DNA of 64,000 nucleotides, from assembly GCA_016716965.1 (NCBI GenBank), contig JADJUP010000016.1:14612-78611 (forward strand), in the 5' to 3' direction. Below the pieces are notes generated by a model. That model did no database searches. It was not told the origin of the DNA and worked only from the letters and a program-made list of their open reading frames with translations. This document shows, in pieces, positions 1 through 10,424 of the stretch. The stretch comes from Sulfuritalea sp. (GTDB lineage: Bacteria > Pseudomonadota > Gammaproteobacteria > Burkholderiales > Rhodocyclaceae). Positions within the stretch are counted from its first letter, which is position 1. The number at the start of each line of letters is the position of its first letter. The position numbers and the translations under genes were made by a program.

Positions 1-234
1 CAGCCAGTAGCGTCGGCGCGTGGCGGCGGAGCGCAGGAAGTCCTGGTGGTCGATCGGCTGCACGCGCTTCCAGCGGCCCTCGCGATCGCGGTAGTCGGGG
101 ATGCCGCAGGCGGTGCTGAGGCCGGCGCCGGTGAGTACCACCAGGTCGCCGCGGTCGAGCAGCGCGCTTACCTTCCGTTCATCCGCCCCCAGGCCGGCCC
201 CGGGGATTTCGCCGGCGTCAGGTAGGACCGCCAT
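1..234 (-). CDS. Sirtuin (SIR2-family NAD-dependent protein deacylase), N-terminus only
   Basis: The first 78 codons of a gene that leaves the window on the left. Reading leftward from the ATG, residues 33-48 give the signature LTGAGLSTACGIPDYR, the NAD-binding GAGxSxxxGIPDFR motif of sirtuins, which remove acyl groups from lysines using NAD. An AAGG box lies just upstream of the ATG. The start overlaps the stop of the HDOD-GGDEF gene by 17 bp, so it is probably the last gene of that run. The zinc-binding cysteines and catalytic His would lie outside the window. Family call is firm; the substrate class (deacetylase or desuccinylase) cannot be judged from this part. Confidence 0.85.
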   Translation of the reverse strand, partial: MAVLPDAGEIPGAGLGADERKVSALLDRGDLVVLTGAGLSTACGIPDYRDREGRWKRVQPIDHQDFLRSAATRRRYWL

Positions 235-2173
235 GTACCTTGCCGCCGGAATGGACCCAGCTCTGGTTGCGTCCGCCGTGCTTCGCGCCGTACAGCGCCT
301 TGTCCGCCGCGCTGACCAGTGCGCCGGCATCCGGCATTTCCGCTTCCTTGCAGGCCACGCCGAGGCTGATGGAGATTCGCAGGGTGGTTGCGCCGACCGT
401 GATGCCGGTCGTGTCGACTGCCCGCCGCAGGCGTTCTGCGGCCAGGTAGGCCGACGACAGGTTGGCATTCGGGCAGATGACGAGGAACTCCTCGCCGCCC
501 AGGCGGCAGATCTGGTCGCCATTGCGCACCGTGCCGCGTATCACCTTGCCGACCTCGCTCAGCACCTTGTCGCCGACGGCGTGGCCGTGCGTGTCATTGA
601 TGCTCTTGAAACGGTCGATGTCCAGCATCAGCACCGCCAAGCCATGGCCGGAACGGGTCGCGGCGCTCCACATCTGGTCGAGCACGCCCAGTCCGGCGCG
701 CCGGTTCGGCAGGCCGGTCAGCAGGTCGGTCAGGGCGACGTGCTGCAGTTTGCGATTGCTGATGGCCAGGTCGGCGGCGAACTGCTTGAGCTGGGCCCGG
801 TCCTTTTCCCAGGCTTCGAGAAGCTGCACGTAATGCAGCGCGGCGCGCATGCGCGCACGCAGGGAGCGGACATTCACCGGCTTGACGACATAGTCGTCCA
901 CCCCGGCTTCGAAGGCATGGACGATGTCCTCGTCGGTTTCGACGCCGGTCAGCATGATCACGTACATCGACTGGCCCCATTCGGTGGCGCGCAGCGCGCG
1001 ACAGAATTCGACGCCGTCCATCACGGGCATGTGCCAGTCGGTGATGATGATGCGCGGCATCGTCTCCAGGGCCATGGCCATGGCTTCGCGGCCGTTGCCG
1101 GCGGAAAGCACCTTGCGTCCGACGATGTTGCCCAGCACCGCTTCCATCATGGCCCGCGTGGCGCGGTCGTCTTCCACCAGCAGCACGCGCATCGGCGGAT
1201 AGGCGGCCTGTTCCTCCTCGATCCTGGGCGCGGCCGCCGCCATGGCGGCGAAGGGCGGCAATGCCGCGACGGGCACCGCCAGCAGCTTGGCCCACTCCTG
1301 CCATTCGGCGACGATGGCGTCGACCAGCTTGCCGTGATCGACGGCGTCGAGCCCGAGGCGGCCGCCCAGCAGCAGCAGTTCGGGGACCATGCCGGCGCGC
1401 AGCGCCTGCGGCGCCAGCGCCATGTCGGCGAGGCGCTTGGCATGGTGGAACAGGTGCGCCAGCAGGTATGGCCGCGACCCGTCGCTGTATCCGGCGGCGT
1501 CGGGATTTTCGTGGTGGTAGGCGGGTTCGATCAGGTTGGACGGAAAGCCGCAGTCGGCGAGGATGACGGCGGTGAATTCGTTGTGGTCGGCCTGCAGGTG
1601 TTCGCGTTCCAGGGCCGCCAGTTGCGTCGGGTCGGTGCATTGTTCGAGCAGTGCCGAGTACTCCGCGGGGTGCACCGTCGCCAGCGCAAGGCAACCGATG
1701 CGTGCCAGCAGGCCGCAGGCAAAAAGTTCGTCGCTGCCCTTGACGCGGCCGACCGATCCGAGGGCGCGCATCGTCACCGCCATCAGCAGCGAGTGCGACC
1801 AGTAGGCGGTGTAATCGAAGGCCTTGCAGGGTCCGTTCGGATACTGGTCGACCAGCGAAAATCCCATCGCGAGCTGGTGCACCGTATTCAGGCCGAGCCG
1901 CATCACCGCGTCGGAAATCGAGGCGGCCGACCGCCCCCTGCCGGCCGCGGAATTGGCCAGGCGCAGCAGGCGGCCCGTAAGCGCCGGATCGCTTTGCACG
2001 ACGCGGGCGATCTCGTCCGTCGTCACGTCCGCCTGGCGACAGCTTTCCATGATCGCCAGCGCGACGCCCTTGGGGCTGGGCAAGCGACCGCTGGCGCGCA
2101 GCTGCTCGATCTTGAGCAGGGATTCGGGGTGCCGGCCCGTCGCCGCGCCCGGGACTGGTGCCTTGTCGTTCAT
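218..2173 (-). CDS. HDOD - response regulator receiver - GGDEF protein (diguanylate cyclase)
   Basis: A 651-aa cytoplasmic signalling protein. Residues ~25-225 form an HDOD domain, ~330-445 a receiver domain (acceptor Asp in IITDWHMPVMDG, Lys in VVKPVN), and ~490-640 a GGDEF domain with an intact RLGGEEF active site. RNGD lies five residues before GGEEF and matches the RxxD inhibitory I-site. It should make c-di-GMP under phosphorylation control. The start is the ATG overlapping the previous stop by 4 bp (ATGA); in-frame codons further upstream belong to the overlapping gene. Together with the Hpt and REC-GGDEF-EAL genes it probably forms one phosphorelay-to-c-di-GMP module. Confidence 0.9.
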   Translation of the reverse strand: MNDKAPVPGAATGRHPESLLKIEQLRASGRLPSPKGVALAIMESCRQADVTTDEIARVVQSDPALTGRLLRLANSAAGRGRSAASISDAVMRLGLNTVHQLAMGFSLVDQYPNGPCKAFDYTAYWSHSLLMAVTMRALGSVGRVKGSDELFACGLLARIGCLALATVHPAEYSALLEQCTDPTQLAALEREHLQADHNEFTAVILADCGFPSNLIEPAYHHENPDAAGYSDGSRPYLLAHLFHHAKRLADMALAPQALRAGMVPELLLLGGRLGLDAVDHGKLVDAIVAEWQEWAKLLAVPVAALPPFAAMAAAAPRIEEEQAAYPPMRVLLVEDDRATRAMMEAVLGNIVGRKVLSAGNGREAMAMALETMPRIIITDWHMPVMDGVEFCRALRATEWGQSMYVIMLTGVETDEDIVHAFEAGVDDYVVKPVNVRSLRARMRAALHYVQLLEAWEKDRAQLKQFAADLAISNRKLQHVALTDLLTGLPNRRAGLGVLDQMWSAATRSGHGLAVLMLDIDRFKSINDTHGHAVGDKVLSEVGKVIRGTVRNGDQICRLGGEEFLVICPNANLSSAYLAAERLRRAVDTTGITVGATTLRISISLGVACKEAEMPDAGALVSAADKALYGAKHGGRNQSWVHSGGKVHGGPT

Positions 2174-4266
2174 GTCGCCGCCGCCAGCGGCCAGCGCGCT
2201 GCCAGCAGCGCCGGGATCGCGGCGGCGGCGACCGGCGTGCTGATGTAGGAGCCCTGCAGCGCTTCGCACTCCATGTCGCGCAGCAGGCAAGCCTGCTCCA
2301 GGGTCTCGATGCCTTCGGCGACCAGCGTGAAGCCGAGGTTCCTGGCCAGCGCGACGATGGTGCGCACGATGGCCAGGTTCTCCTTGTCCGCGGGCAGGCC
2401 GCGCACGAAACTCTTGTCGATCTTGATCCGGTTCAGCGGCAGCCGCTTGAGATAGCTCAGCGAAGAGTAGCCGGTGCCGAAGTCGTCCAGCGCGATCTGC
2501 ATGCCGTCCTGGCGCAGGTCCAGGAGGGTGGTCATGGTCGTGGCGGAGTCTTCCATCAGGACGCCCTCGGTCACTTCCAGTTCCAGCCATTGCGCCGCCA
2601 GGCCGGTCTCGGCCAGGATCGCGCGCACGCGCCTGACCAGCTCGGGCTGCATGAACTGCACGGCGGAAAGATTGACCGCCACCCGCACCGGCGTGCCGGC
2701 GGCCACCCAGCGCGCGGCGTCGGCGCAGGCCGCGCGCAGCACCCATTCGCCGATCAGCACGATCAGGCCGTTTTCTTCCGCGGCGGGGATGAACTCCATC
2801 GGCGAAACCAGGCCGCGCTCGGGATGCTGCCAGCGGATCAGGGCTTCCAGCGACAGCACGCGGCCGCTCGCCAGGTCGAGCTGGGGTTGGTAGGCCATGA
2901 AGAATTCACCCCGCTCGACCGCCTGGCGCAGGCTGCTCTCCAGGGTCAGGCGCCGCATCGCCTCCACCGTCAGGGCGGTCCGGTAGAACTGGCAGTTGTC
3001 GCGGCCTTCGTCCTTGGCGTGGTACATCGCGGTGTCGGCATGCATCAGGAGCGCTTCCGCGTCGGCACCATCGTCCGGGAACAGCGCGATGCCGATGCTG
3101 GCGGTGATCACGATCTCGCGCCCGTCGAGGACGAAGGGGCGCCGCAGCAGTTCATGGATGCGGTGCGCGAGGCCGAGCGCATCGTCGGCATGGTGCAGGC
3201 GGGGCACCAGCACGGTGAACTCGTCGCCGCCCAGGCGCGCAAGATTCGCTTCGGCGTCGGGCGTGTCGGCACGCGCCACCAGGTCCGCCGGCCGCACGCC
3301 CTGCCGCAGCCGGTCCGCCGCCCGTTGCAGCAGCAGGTCGCCGATGCCGTGCCCCAGGCTGTCGTTGATGTTCTTGAAGCCATCCAGGTCGAGGAAGAGC
3401 ACGGCCAGCCGGTCGCCCTCGCGCCGGGCGCGCTGTATCTCGCGATCGAGGCGCTGGATGAACGACAGGCGGTTGGGCAGGCCGGTCAGGGAGTCGACAA
3501 AGGCCAGGCGGTGGATGTCGCGTTCGGCGTTCTTGCGTTCCGTGACGTCGCGCACCAGGCACAGCGTTTCCTCGCCGGTGATGTCGGCCAGGCGCGCTTC
3601 GAAGTGGTGTTCCGTGCCGTCGTTGCGCGACAGCGCGTAGTTCACCGTCAGGCCGTCGCCGCCGATGCGGGCCAGCTCCGCCGCTTTCAGCATCCGCTGC
3701 GCGATGTCGGCCGGCAGCACGGAGGAGATGTGGTCGCCGGGCATCGGCCGGCCGGGTTGCGCCATGTCGCCGGTGGTCAGGTGTGCGTCCAGCACCATGC
3801 CGTCGGCATCGAGGCGCAGCAGCGAGTCGGGCAGCGCCTGGAGGATCGCCGCGTTGCGCGCATTGGCTGCATGCAGGTCCTTTACCACCTGGACGCCGCG
3901 GAACAGGTAGCGGATGCGGTGGCCGAGCAGCGGCCAGTTCACGGGCTTGACGATGAAATCGGTGGCGCCGGCATCGTAGGCGCGCCGGATCGATTCGATG
4001 TCGTCCATGCCGGTGACCATGACGATGGGGAACTCCTCGCCGAGCTGGCGGCGCAGGTGGGCGCATACCTGGTGGCCATTCAGGCCCGGCATGTTCACAT
4101 CGAGCAGGACCATGTCGCAGGGCTCGGCCGAAAACCGGCGCAATGCATCCTCGCCATCTTCGGCAAGGAAGACCTGGAAGCCGGCCTTTTCCAGGGCGGC
4201 CTTGATCAGCAGGCGGGTTACCGGTTCGTCGTCGGCGACCAGGACGCGCCAGGGCCGATCGTTCAT
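2170..4266 (-). CDS. Response regulator - PAS - GGDEF - EAL protein
   Basis: A 698-aa c-di-GMP enzyme. N-terminal receiver (residues ~7-120; acceptor Asp in MVLLDVNMPG, Lys in IVKPVN), a PAS-like segment (~140-245), a GGDEF domain with intact LGGDEF, and an EAL phosphodiesterase domain with LEALIRWQHP and DDFGTGYSSLSYL. The usual QGY near the C-terminus reads QGSYISTP. Both output domains keep their signature residues, so synthesis, hydrolysis or both are possible. It overlaps the Hpt gene upstream and the HDOD gene downstream by 4 bp each, implying translational coupling. Confidence 0.92.
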   Translation of the reverse strand: MNDRPWRVLVADDEPVTRLLIKAALEKAGFQVFLAEDGEDALRRFSAEPCDMVLLDVNMPGLNGHQVCAHLRRQLGEEFPIVMVTGMDDIESIRRAYDAGATDFIVKPVNWPLLGHRIRYLFRGVQVVKDLHAANARNAAILQALPDSLLRLDADGMVLDAHLTTGDMAQPGRPMPGDHISSVLPADIAQRMLKAAELARIGGDGLTVNYALSRNDGTEHHFEARLADITGEETLCLVRDVTERKNAERDIHRLAFVDSLTGLPNRLSFIQRLDREIQRARREGDRLAVLFLDLDGFKNINDSLGHGIGDLLLQRAADRLRQGVRPADLVARADTPDAEANLARLGGDEFTVLVPRLHHADDALGLAHRIHELLRRPFVLDGREIVITASIGIALFPDDGADAEALLMHADTAMYHAKDEGRDNCQFYRTALTVEAMRRLTLESSLRQAVERGEFFMAYQPQLDLASGRVLSLEALIRWQHPERGLVSPMEFIPAAEENGLIVLIGEWVLRAACADAARWVAAGTPVRVAVNLSAVQFMQPELVRRVRAILAETGLAAQWLELEVTEGVLMEDSATTMTTLLDLRQDGMQIALDDFGTGYSSLSYLKRLPLNRIKIDKSFVRGLPADKENLAIVRTIVALARNLGFTLVAEGIETLEQACLLRDMECEALQGSYISTPVAAAAIPALLAARWPLAAAT

Positions 4267-4661
4267 GGCGCTTCCGCCAGCAGGTCGCGCAGTGCGACCA
4301 GGACGCGCTCGTATTCAAGGCGCACCGCGCCGAGCACCACCAACGCGTCATCCATGCGCGCTGCCTTGGCCAGGGCTTCGAGTTCGCGGAACAGGCCGGC
4401 CAGCGTCATGGCGCCGATGCTCGCCGTACTCGACTTCAGGCTGTGCGTCGCCTGTCGCAGGGCCTCGGCATTGCGCCCGGCGATGGCCTGCTCGACCTGC
4501 CGCAGGGTTTCCGCGGAGCTGTCGATGTAGATCCGCGCGATCCGGTGCGCCAGGCCCGGGCCGCCGGCAGGATCGATCTCCCGATACTGATCGAGGACCT
4601 TTCTGTCGATCGGCGCCGGCCCGGCCTGCGGGTCGCGGCTGTCCTGGGGGGTGGCGTGCAT
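4263..4661 (-). CDS. Hpt-domain phosphotransfer protein
   Basis: A small histidine phosphotransfer protein of about 132 aa. The phosphorylatable His sits in ATHSLKSSTASIG, the classic HxLKG/S surrounding of Hpt domains. It has no kinase domain, so it should relay phosphate from a sensor elsewhere to the adjacent receiver proteins. I chose the ATG at 4661, with GGAG nine bases upstream; a GTG at 4739 would add a proline-rich 26-residue leader but has its AGGG only two bases away. The stop overlaps the next start by 4 bp. Confidence 0.85.
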   Translation of the reverse strand: MHATPQDSRDPQAGPAPIDRKVLDQYREIDPAGGPGLAHRIARIYIDSSAETLRQVEQAIAGRNAEALRQATHSLKSSTASIGAMTLAGLFRELEALAKAARMDDALVVLGAVRLEYERVLVALRDLLAEAP

Positions 4662-4757
4662 GCGCTGCTGCTCCGGAATGCTTGTGGGTGGAATCGTCTG
4701 CGGAATCGGTTGCGGCGCCGGGTGCGCATGTTGCGCCACTACCCTGCCGTGCAGTGA

Positions 4758-5932
<1,175 letters not shown>

Positions 5933-5933
<1 letters not shown>

Positions 5934-7060
5934 CAGAACATGATCACCTGTCGCACGGCCTCGCCCGAGTCGAGGCGGTCGAAGCCTTCGTTGATCTGGT
6001 CCAGCGTCAGGCGGTGGGTGATCAGCTTGTCAACCGGCAGCCGCCCGGCCTTGAACAGCGCGATGTAATGCGGGATGTCGCGCGCCGGCACGGCCGAGCC
6101 GAGGTAGCTGCCCTTCAGCGTGCGCTCCTCGGCGACCAGGTTCACCGCCGGCACGTTGAACGTATGCGAGGGCGGCGGCAGGCTGCAGGTCACCGTGGTG
6201 CCGCCGCGCCGCGTGATCTTGTAGGCGGCGTCGAGCGCCTTGACCGAACTCGCGGCCTCGATGGCGATGTCCACGCCGCCGCCGGTCGCGGCCTTGACCT
6301 GCGCCACGAGGTCGGGATCGTCGGCACGGAAGGCGCGGCTCGCGCCCAGCGCCAGTGCGGTTTCCAGCTTGGAAGGCAGGTTGTCGATGGCGATCACTTC
6401 GCGCGCGCCGGCGGCGAGTGCCCCCAGCACGGCCGACAGGCCGACGCCGCCGAGGCCCACCACGGCGACGGTCTGGCCCAGCCGAACCTGCGCCGAGTTG
6501 ATCGCCGCGCCGACACCCGTGAGCACCGCGCAGCCGAACACGGCGGCGACGTCCTGCGGCAGGTCGGGCGTCACCTTCACCAGTGAGCCGCGATTGCACA
6601 CCGCGTATTCGGCGAAGCAGGAAACGCCGACCTGGTGGTTGAGCGGGCTGCCGTCGGCGCGCGACAGATGGCGGTGGCCGCCGACCATGGTGCCGGCGGT
6701 ATTGGCCACCGCGCCCGGTTCGCACAGCGCCGGGCGGCCCTCCAGGCAGGGCAGGCAATGGCCGCAACTGGGGACGAAGACCAGCGCCACGGCATCGCCG
6801 CGTTTGAGGTCGGTGACGCCCGGCCCGGTTTCCTCGACCACGCCGGCGGCCTCGTGGCCGAGCGCCATCGGCATCGGCCGCGGCCGGTCGCCATTGACGA
6901 TCGACAGGTCGGAGTGGCACAGGCCGGCGGCGGTGATCTTTACCAGCACTTCGTTATGTCCCGGACCGGCAAGGTTCACGGTCTCGATGGCGATCGGACG
7001 GGTTTGCGCATAGGGGCGCGGTTGTTCCATCTTGCTGAGTACGGCGGCGCGGATTTGCAT
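5933..7060 (-). CDS. Zinc-dependent alcohol dehydrogenase (MDR family)
   Basis: A 375-aa medium-chain dehydrogenase. Catalytic-zinc ligands are visible in GLCHSD, GHEAAG and the later FGCAVLTG Cys; the structural-zinc loop has four cysteines in CGHCLPCLEGRPALC; the NAD(P)-binding motif is VVGLGGVGLS. It should oxidise an alcohol or reduce an aldehyde, substrate unknown. The ATG at 7060 is chosen with AAGG about 11 bases upstream; in-frame sequence further upstream is arginine-rich and has no start with a good ribosome site. It precedes metK and is divergent from the NlpC/P60 gene. Confidence 0.92.
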
Positions 7061-7119
7061 GATGATTTGTGCCTTGCTCGGGATTAACAGGCGCAGTCTA
7101 GCGGAATACATTTGACGAC

Positions 7120-7683
7120 ATGTCAGCCCCGCGCACATCGCTCGCCACCCTGCTCGCCGGTTCCAGCCTGGTGCTGGCGGCCTGCGGCGTGCTGCCCCTG
7201 GGCGGGCAGGAGCCGGCGCCGGTGGCCTCGCGGGGGAAAGTCGGCGCCGGCGACACGGCAAGGCCGGCCGCCGCATCCGCCGCCGACCCTCTGGCCAAGG
7301 CAGACCCCAGGGCCACCGACGTGGTTCTCTTCGCCCTCGGCCTGATCGAAACCGGGTACCGCTTCGGCGGCAAGAATCCCGAGGCCGGGCTGGACTGCAG
7401 CGGCATGGTCAGCTATGTCTACGAAAAAGCGGGCGACATGCAGCTCAAGGGTTCTGCCGCCGACCTCGCGCGCAAGGGCAAGCCTGTGCCGGCAGAAAAG
7501 CTCCAGCCCGGCGACCTGGTCTTCTTCAATACCCGCAACAAGCCGCGCTCGCATGTCGGCATCTACATCGGCGACGACCGTTTCGTCCATGCCCCCAACA
7601 GCCGCGGCAAGGTTCGCACCGAAAGCCTCAAGAAAGGCTGGTTCGCGGCACGCTTCGAAGAGGGCCGCAGCTACTTCGACTGA
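7120..7683 (+). CDS. NlpC/P60-family lipoprotein (peptidoglycan endopeptidase)
   Basis: A 187-aa exported cysteine peptidase. The N-terminus has a lipoprotein signal with lipobox LVLAAC, so it is likely anchored in a membrane. The NlpC/P60 domain covers residues ~68-187, with catalytic Cys in LDCSGMV and His in RSHVGIYIG. Such enzymes cut stem peptides of peptidoglycan. The linker between lipobox and catalytic domain (residues 39-47) is encoded by a copy of the dispersed repeat, giving KVGAGDTA. Confidence 0.92.
   Translation: MSAPRTSLATLLAGSSLVLAACGVLPLGGQEPAPVASRGKVGAGDTARPAAASAADPLAKADPRATDVVLFALGLIETGYRFGGKNPEAGLDCSGMVSYVYEKAGDMQLKGSAADLARKGKPVPAEKLQPGDLVFFNTRNKPRSHVGIYIGDDRFVHAPNSRGKVRTESLKKGWFAARFEEGRSYFD
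7234..7260 (+). repeat. Dispersed 24-bp repeat, copy 1 (coding, NlpC linker)
   Basis: Matches the core GTCGGCGCYGRCGRYACGG and is preceded by AAA. Read in the gene frame it gives KVGAGDTA in the flexible linker after the lipobox. Confidence 0.8.
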
Positions 7684-7773
7684 CGCCGGCCGATCCGGGC
7701 CGACCGCCATACCCGGGATCGGGCCCGGCCGGGATTGGCCGATACGCCACGCGGGACACCGTAGAATGCCGCC

Positions 7774-9537
7774 ATGACTACTCCAAAGGCCATAGGCCTG
7801 CCACCGTCCGGATTGCTGTCATTCGGTGCCGAAGCGTTCGGCGCGGGCCGCATGGCGGACGACGACCAGGAGTTGTTCCAGTCGATCCTCGACAATGCGC
7901 CGCTGGCGATCTGGATGACGGATGCAAGCGGCAGGATGCGCTTCATCAACCGCCGCCTGAGCGATGCCCTGGGCATCGACGAAGCGCGCTTCCTGGCCGC
8001 CGGCCATTACACCGAACTGCTGCCGTCGGTGGTGGCGCTGCGTTGCCGGCAGGCCGACCGGGATTGCCTGGCCAAGGAAGCGCCGCACCTGTCCAAGGAA
8101 TGGCTGCAATTCGTCGACGGCCGCGTGCACCTGCTGGAAATCACCCGGGTGCGATTGCTCAATCCCGACGGCAGCCTGCGCGGCATCGTCGGCATGGCAG
8201 CCGATGTCACCGAACGCATGGAACATGAGAAGCAACTCGAACGCGTCGCCCACTACGATGCCCTGACCGGGGTGCCCAATCGCCAGTTGCTGGCCGACCG
8301 CCTGGCGCAGGCCCTCGCCCGCACCAAGCGCGAGAAGGGCCTGATGGCCGTCTGCCACCTCGACCTGGACGGCTTCAAGCCGATCAATGACCGCCATGGC
8401 CACGGCGCCGGCGACAAGGTGCTGGTGGAAGTCACCCGGCGCATCAAGGAGGCCGTGCGCGAGGACGACACCGTCGCCCGCCTCGGCGGCGACCAGTTCG
8501 TCGTGCTGCTGGTCGGCCTGCAGGCAACCGAGGAATGCGTGGGCAGCCTGCAGCGGCTGCTGGAAAGCATCCAGCAGCCGATCGCCGTCAAGGATGCGGT
8601 GCTCGCCATCACCGCCAGCATCGGCGTCGCGATCTATCCGGAAGACGAGCAGGACGCGGATACCCTGCTGCGCCATGCCGGACAGGCCATGCACCTGGCC
8701 AAGCAGGCGGGCCGGAACCGCTACCACCTGTTCGACGCGGTCAGCGACCAGCGCGCCCGATCCCACCACAAGCTGCTGCAGGAAATCCGGCAAGGCCTGG
8801 CCGCAGGGGAATTCGAACTGTATTACCAGCCCAAGGTGGACATGGCCAGCCGGCGGCTGGTCGGCGCCGAAGCGCTGATCCGCTGGAACCATCCGCAGCG
8901 CGGGCTGCTGCTGCCCGACGACTTCCTGCGCACGGTGGAAGATACCGAGCTGGAAATCGAACTCGGCGACTGGATGCTGCGCACCGCAATCGGACAACTG
9001 CAGCGCTGGCACGCGGAAGGCTTCACGCTCGAACTCAGCGTCAATGTCTCGGCCTACTACCTGCAGTCACCGGGCTTCGTCGCCAAGCTGCAGGCCACCG
9101 CCACCCAGCTCGCCGCGATGGACGCCTTGCGCCATCTGCAGATCGAGGTGCTGGAAACCGCCGCGCTGGAAGACATCGGCCGCATCGACGCCCTGATCGG
9201 CGCCTGCCGCGAATTCGGCGTCGGCTTCGCGCTGGACGACTTCGGCACCGGCTACTCCTCCATCGCCTACCTGAGCAAGCTCGATGTGGACACGCTGAAG
9301 ATCGACCAGTCCTTCGTCCGCGACATGCTGCAGGACAAGGGCGACCACGCCATCGTGCTGGGCATCATCGCGCTGGCGCGCGCCTTCGACATGGGCATCG
9401 TCGCGGAAGGGGTGGAAAGCGCGGCGCACTACGACGCCTTGTTGCAAATGGGCTGCGAGGTCGGCCAGGGCCACGCCATCGGGCGCCCGATGCCGGCGCG
9501 CGAACTGGCCGGCTGGCGAATGCCCGCGCTCGGTTGA
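7774..9537 (+). CDS. PAS - GGDEF (degenerate) - EAL protein
   Basis: A 587-aa protein with an N-terminal PAS domain (~residues 33-150), a GGDEF domain whose signature reads RLGGDQF instead of GGDEF, and an EAL domain with GAEALIRWNHP and DDFGTGYSSIAYL. The Glu-to-Gln change makes cyclase activity unlikely, while the EAL keeps its motifs; it probably acts as a c-di-GMP phosphodiesterase with a regulatory GGDEF. An ATG at 7852 is a possible alternative start. It stands just upstream of the bacteriohemerythrin gene. Confidence 0.9.
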   Translation: MTTPKAIGLPPSGLLSFGAEAFGAGRMADDDQELFQSILDNAPLAIWMTDASGRMRFINRRLSDALGIDEARFLAAGHYTELLPSVVALRCRQADRDCLAKEAPHLSKEWLQFVDGRVHLLEITRVRLLNPDGSLRGIVGMAADVTERMEHEKQLERVAHYDALTGVPNRQLLADRLAQALARTKREKGLMAVCHLDLDGFKPINDRHGHGAGDKVLVEVTRRIKEAVREDDTVARLGGDQFVVLLVGLQATEECVGSLQRLLESIQQPIAVKDAVLAITASIGVAIYPEDEQDADTLLRHAGQAMHLAKQAGRNRYHLFDAVSDQRARSHHKLLQEIRQGLAAGEFELYYQPKVDMASRRLVGAEALIRWNHPQRGLLLPDDFLRTVEDTELEIELGDWMLRTAIGQLQRWHAEGFTLELSVNVSAYYLQSPGFVAKLQATATQLAAMDALRHLQIEVLETAALEDIGRIDALIGACREFGVGFALDDFGTGYSSIAYLSKLDVDTLKIDQSFVRDMLQDKGDHAIVLGIIALARAFDMGIVAEGVESAAHYDALLQMGCEVGQGHAIGRPMPARELAGWRMPALG

Positions 9538-9586
9538 ACTGCGCGAAAATGCGCGTATCGAAAAGGCCGGACCGAAGGGAGACATC

Positions 9587-9991
9587 ATGGCGCAACTCGT
9601 GAGCTGGACAGCGGACCTGAGCGTCGGCATCGACAGCATCGACGACCAGCACCGGCGCATCGTGGACTACATCAACGAATTGCACGAAGCGAGCCAGACC
9701 GGAAATCGCGAAATCGTCGGCCGCATCATCGACGACCTGATGGAATACACCGTCTCGCACTTCAGTTTCGAGGAAACGATGATGGAACGGGCCGGCTATC
9801 GCTTCCTCGCCCCGCACAAGAAAGTGCATGAACTGTTCACGCGCCGCGTCACGGAATTCCGGCAACGCTTTGCACTGCGCGAGGACGTCGCGAGCGAGAT
9901 GCAGGAAACCCTGATCAAGTGGCTCATGAACCACATCAAGAACGAAGACCGGAACTACGCCGCGACGGTGCGCGAGTTCGGCAAGGACTGA
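9587..9991 (+). CDS. Bacteriohemerythrin
   Basis: A 134-aa four-helix di-iron protein that binds O2 reversibly. Iron ligands are visible as the His of DDQH, HFSFEE, HKKVH and the HIKNED segment, in the expected order. Bacteriohemerythrins supply or sense O2 and sometimes work with c-di-GMP proteins; here it follows a GGDEF-EAL gene by 50 bp on the same strand. It converges with the DUF1330 gene with no clear terminator between. Confidence 0.93.
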   Translation: MAQLVSWTADLSVGIDSIDDQHRRIVDYINELHEASQTGNREIVGRIIDDLMEYTVSHFSFEETMMERAGYRFLAPHKKVHELFTRRVTEFRQRFALREDVASEMQETLIKWLMNHIKNEDRNYAATVREFGKD

Positions 9992-10017
9992 ACGGCAAGT
10001 CCCTGGTCCCGCAGCGG

Positions 10018-10305
10018 TCAGAGGCCTTCGGTGACGATCAGGCTCGATTTTGTGGTTCGCTCACGGATGGCGCGGATCGCCTGATAGTCGGGCGATGCCC
10101 ACCACTCCCTGAACACGGCCATGCTCGGAAACTCGAGGATCACGCACCGCTTCGGCGACCAGGTGCCTTCGAGGACTTCGGTGGCACCGCCGCGGGCAAG
10201 GTAGCGGCCGCCGTAGGCAGAGATGGTCGCGGGGACTTTCTGTCGATATTCCTCGTATCCGGCGGCATCGATGACTTCGACGTCTGCGATCACGTACGCT
10301 GGCAT
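10018..10305 (-). CDS. DUF1330 family protein
   Basis: A 95-aa protein with the ferredoxin-like dimeric fold sequence of DUF1330 (starts MPAYVIADVEVID, then YGGRYLARGG and a later ILEFPS). Function unknown. A clear AAGGAG lies before the ATG. It is the first gene beyond the last attC of cassette array A, 33 bp from its core site, and has no attC after it, so it may be ordinary chromosome or a terminal cassette that lost its site. Confidence 0.85.
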   Translation of the reverse strand: MPAYVIADVEVIDAAGYEEYRQKVPATISAYGGRYLARGGATEVLEGTWSPKRCVILEFPSMAVFREWWASPDYQAIRAIRERTTKSSLIVTEGL

Positions 10306-10337
10306 GGCTGTTCTCCTTGGCTGTTGACGATAAGGTT

Positions 10338-10406
10338 GCCCAACGTCGAGTTCAGATGCGCCGCGCGGCTCTATCGCGCAGCGTTCGGTGGAATGATGGG
10401 TTCGGC
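10338..10406 (-). other. attC site A6 (last of array A)
   Basis: Flanked by GCCCAAC and GTTCGGC in plus orientation; on the minus strand the core site is a perfect GTTGGGC and the inverse core GCCGAAC is off by one base. Between them lies the shared central palindrome (GCTGCGCG / CGCGCGGC type). It follows the TumA-like gene, as expected for a cassette read on the minus strand. Confidence 0.8.
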
Positions 10407-10424
10407 CACTTGCATGCCGTCACA

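Noticed and set aside
101..2248. Long plus-strand frame opposite the HDOD-GGDEF gene
   Set aside because: His/Gln/Arg-rich shadow of a high-GC gene on the other strand.
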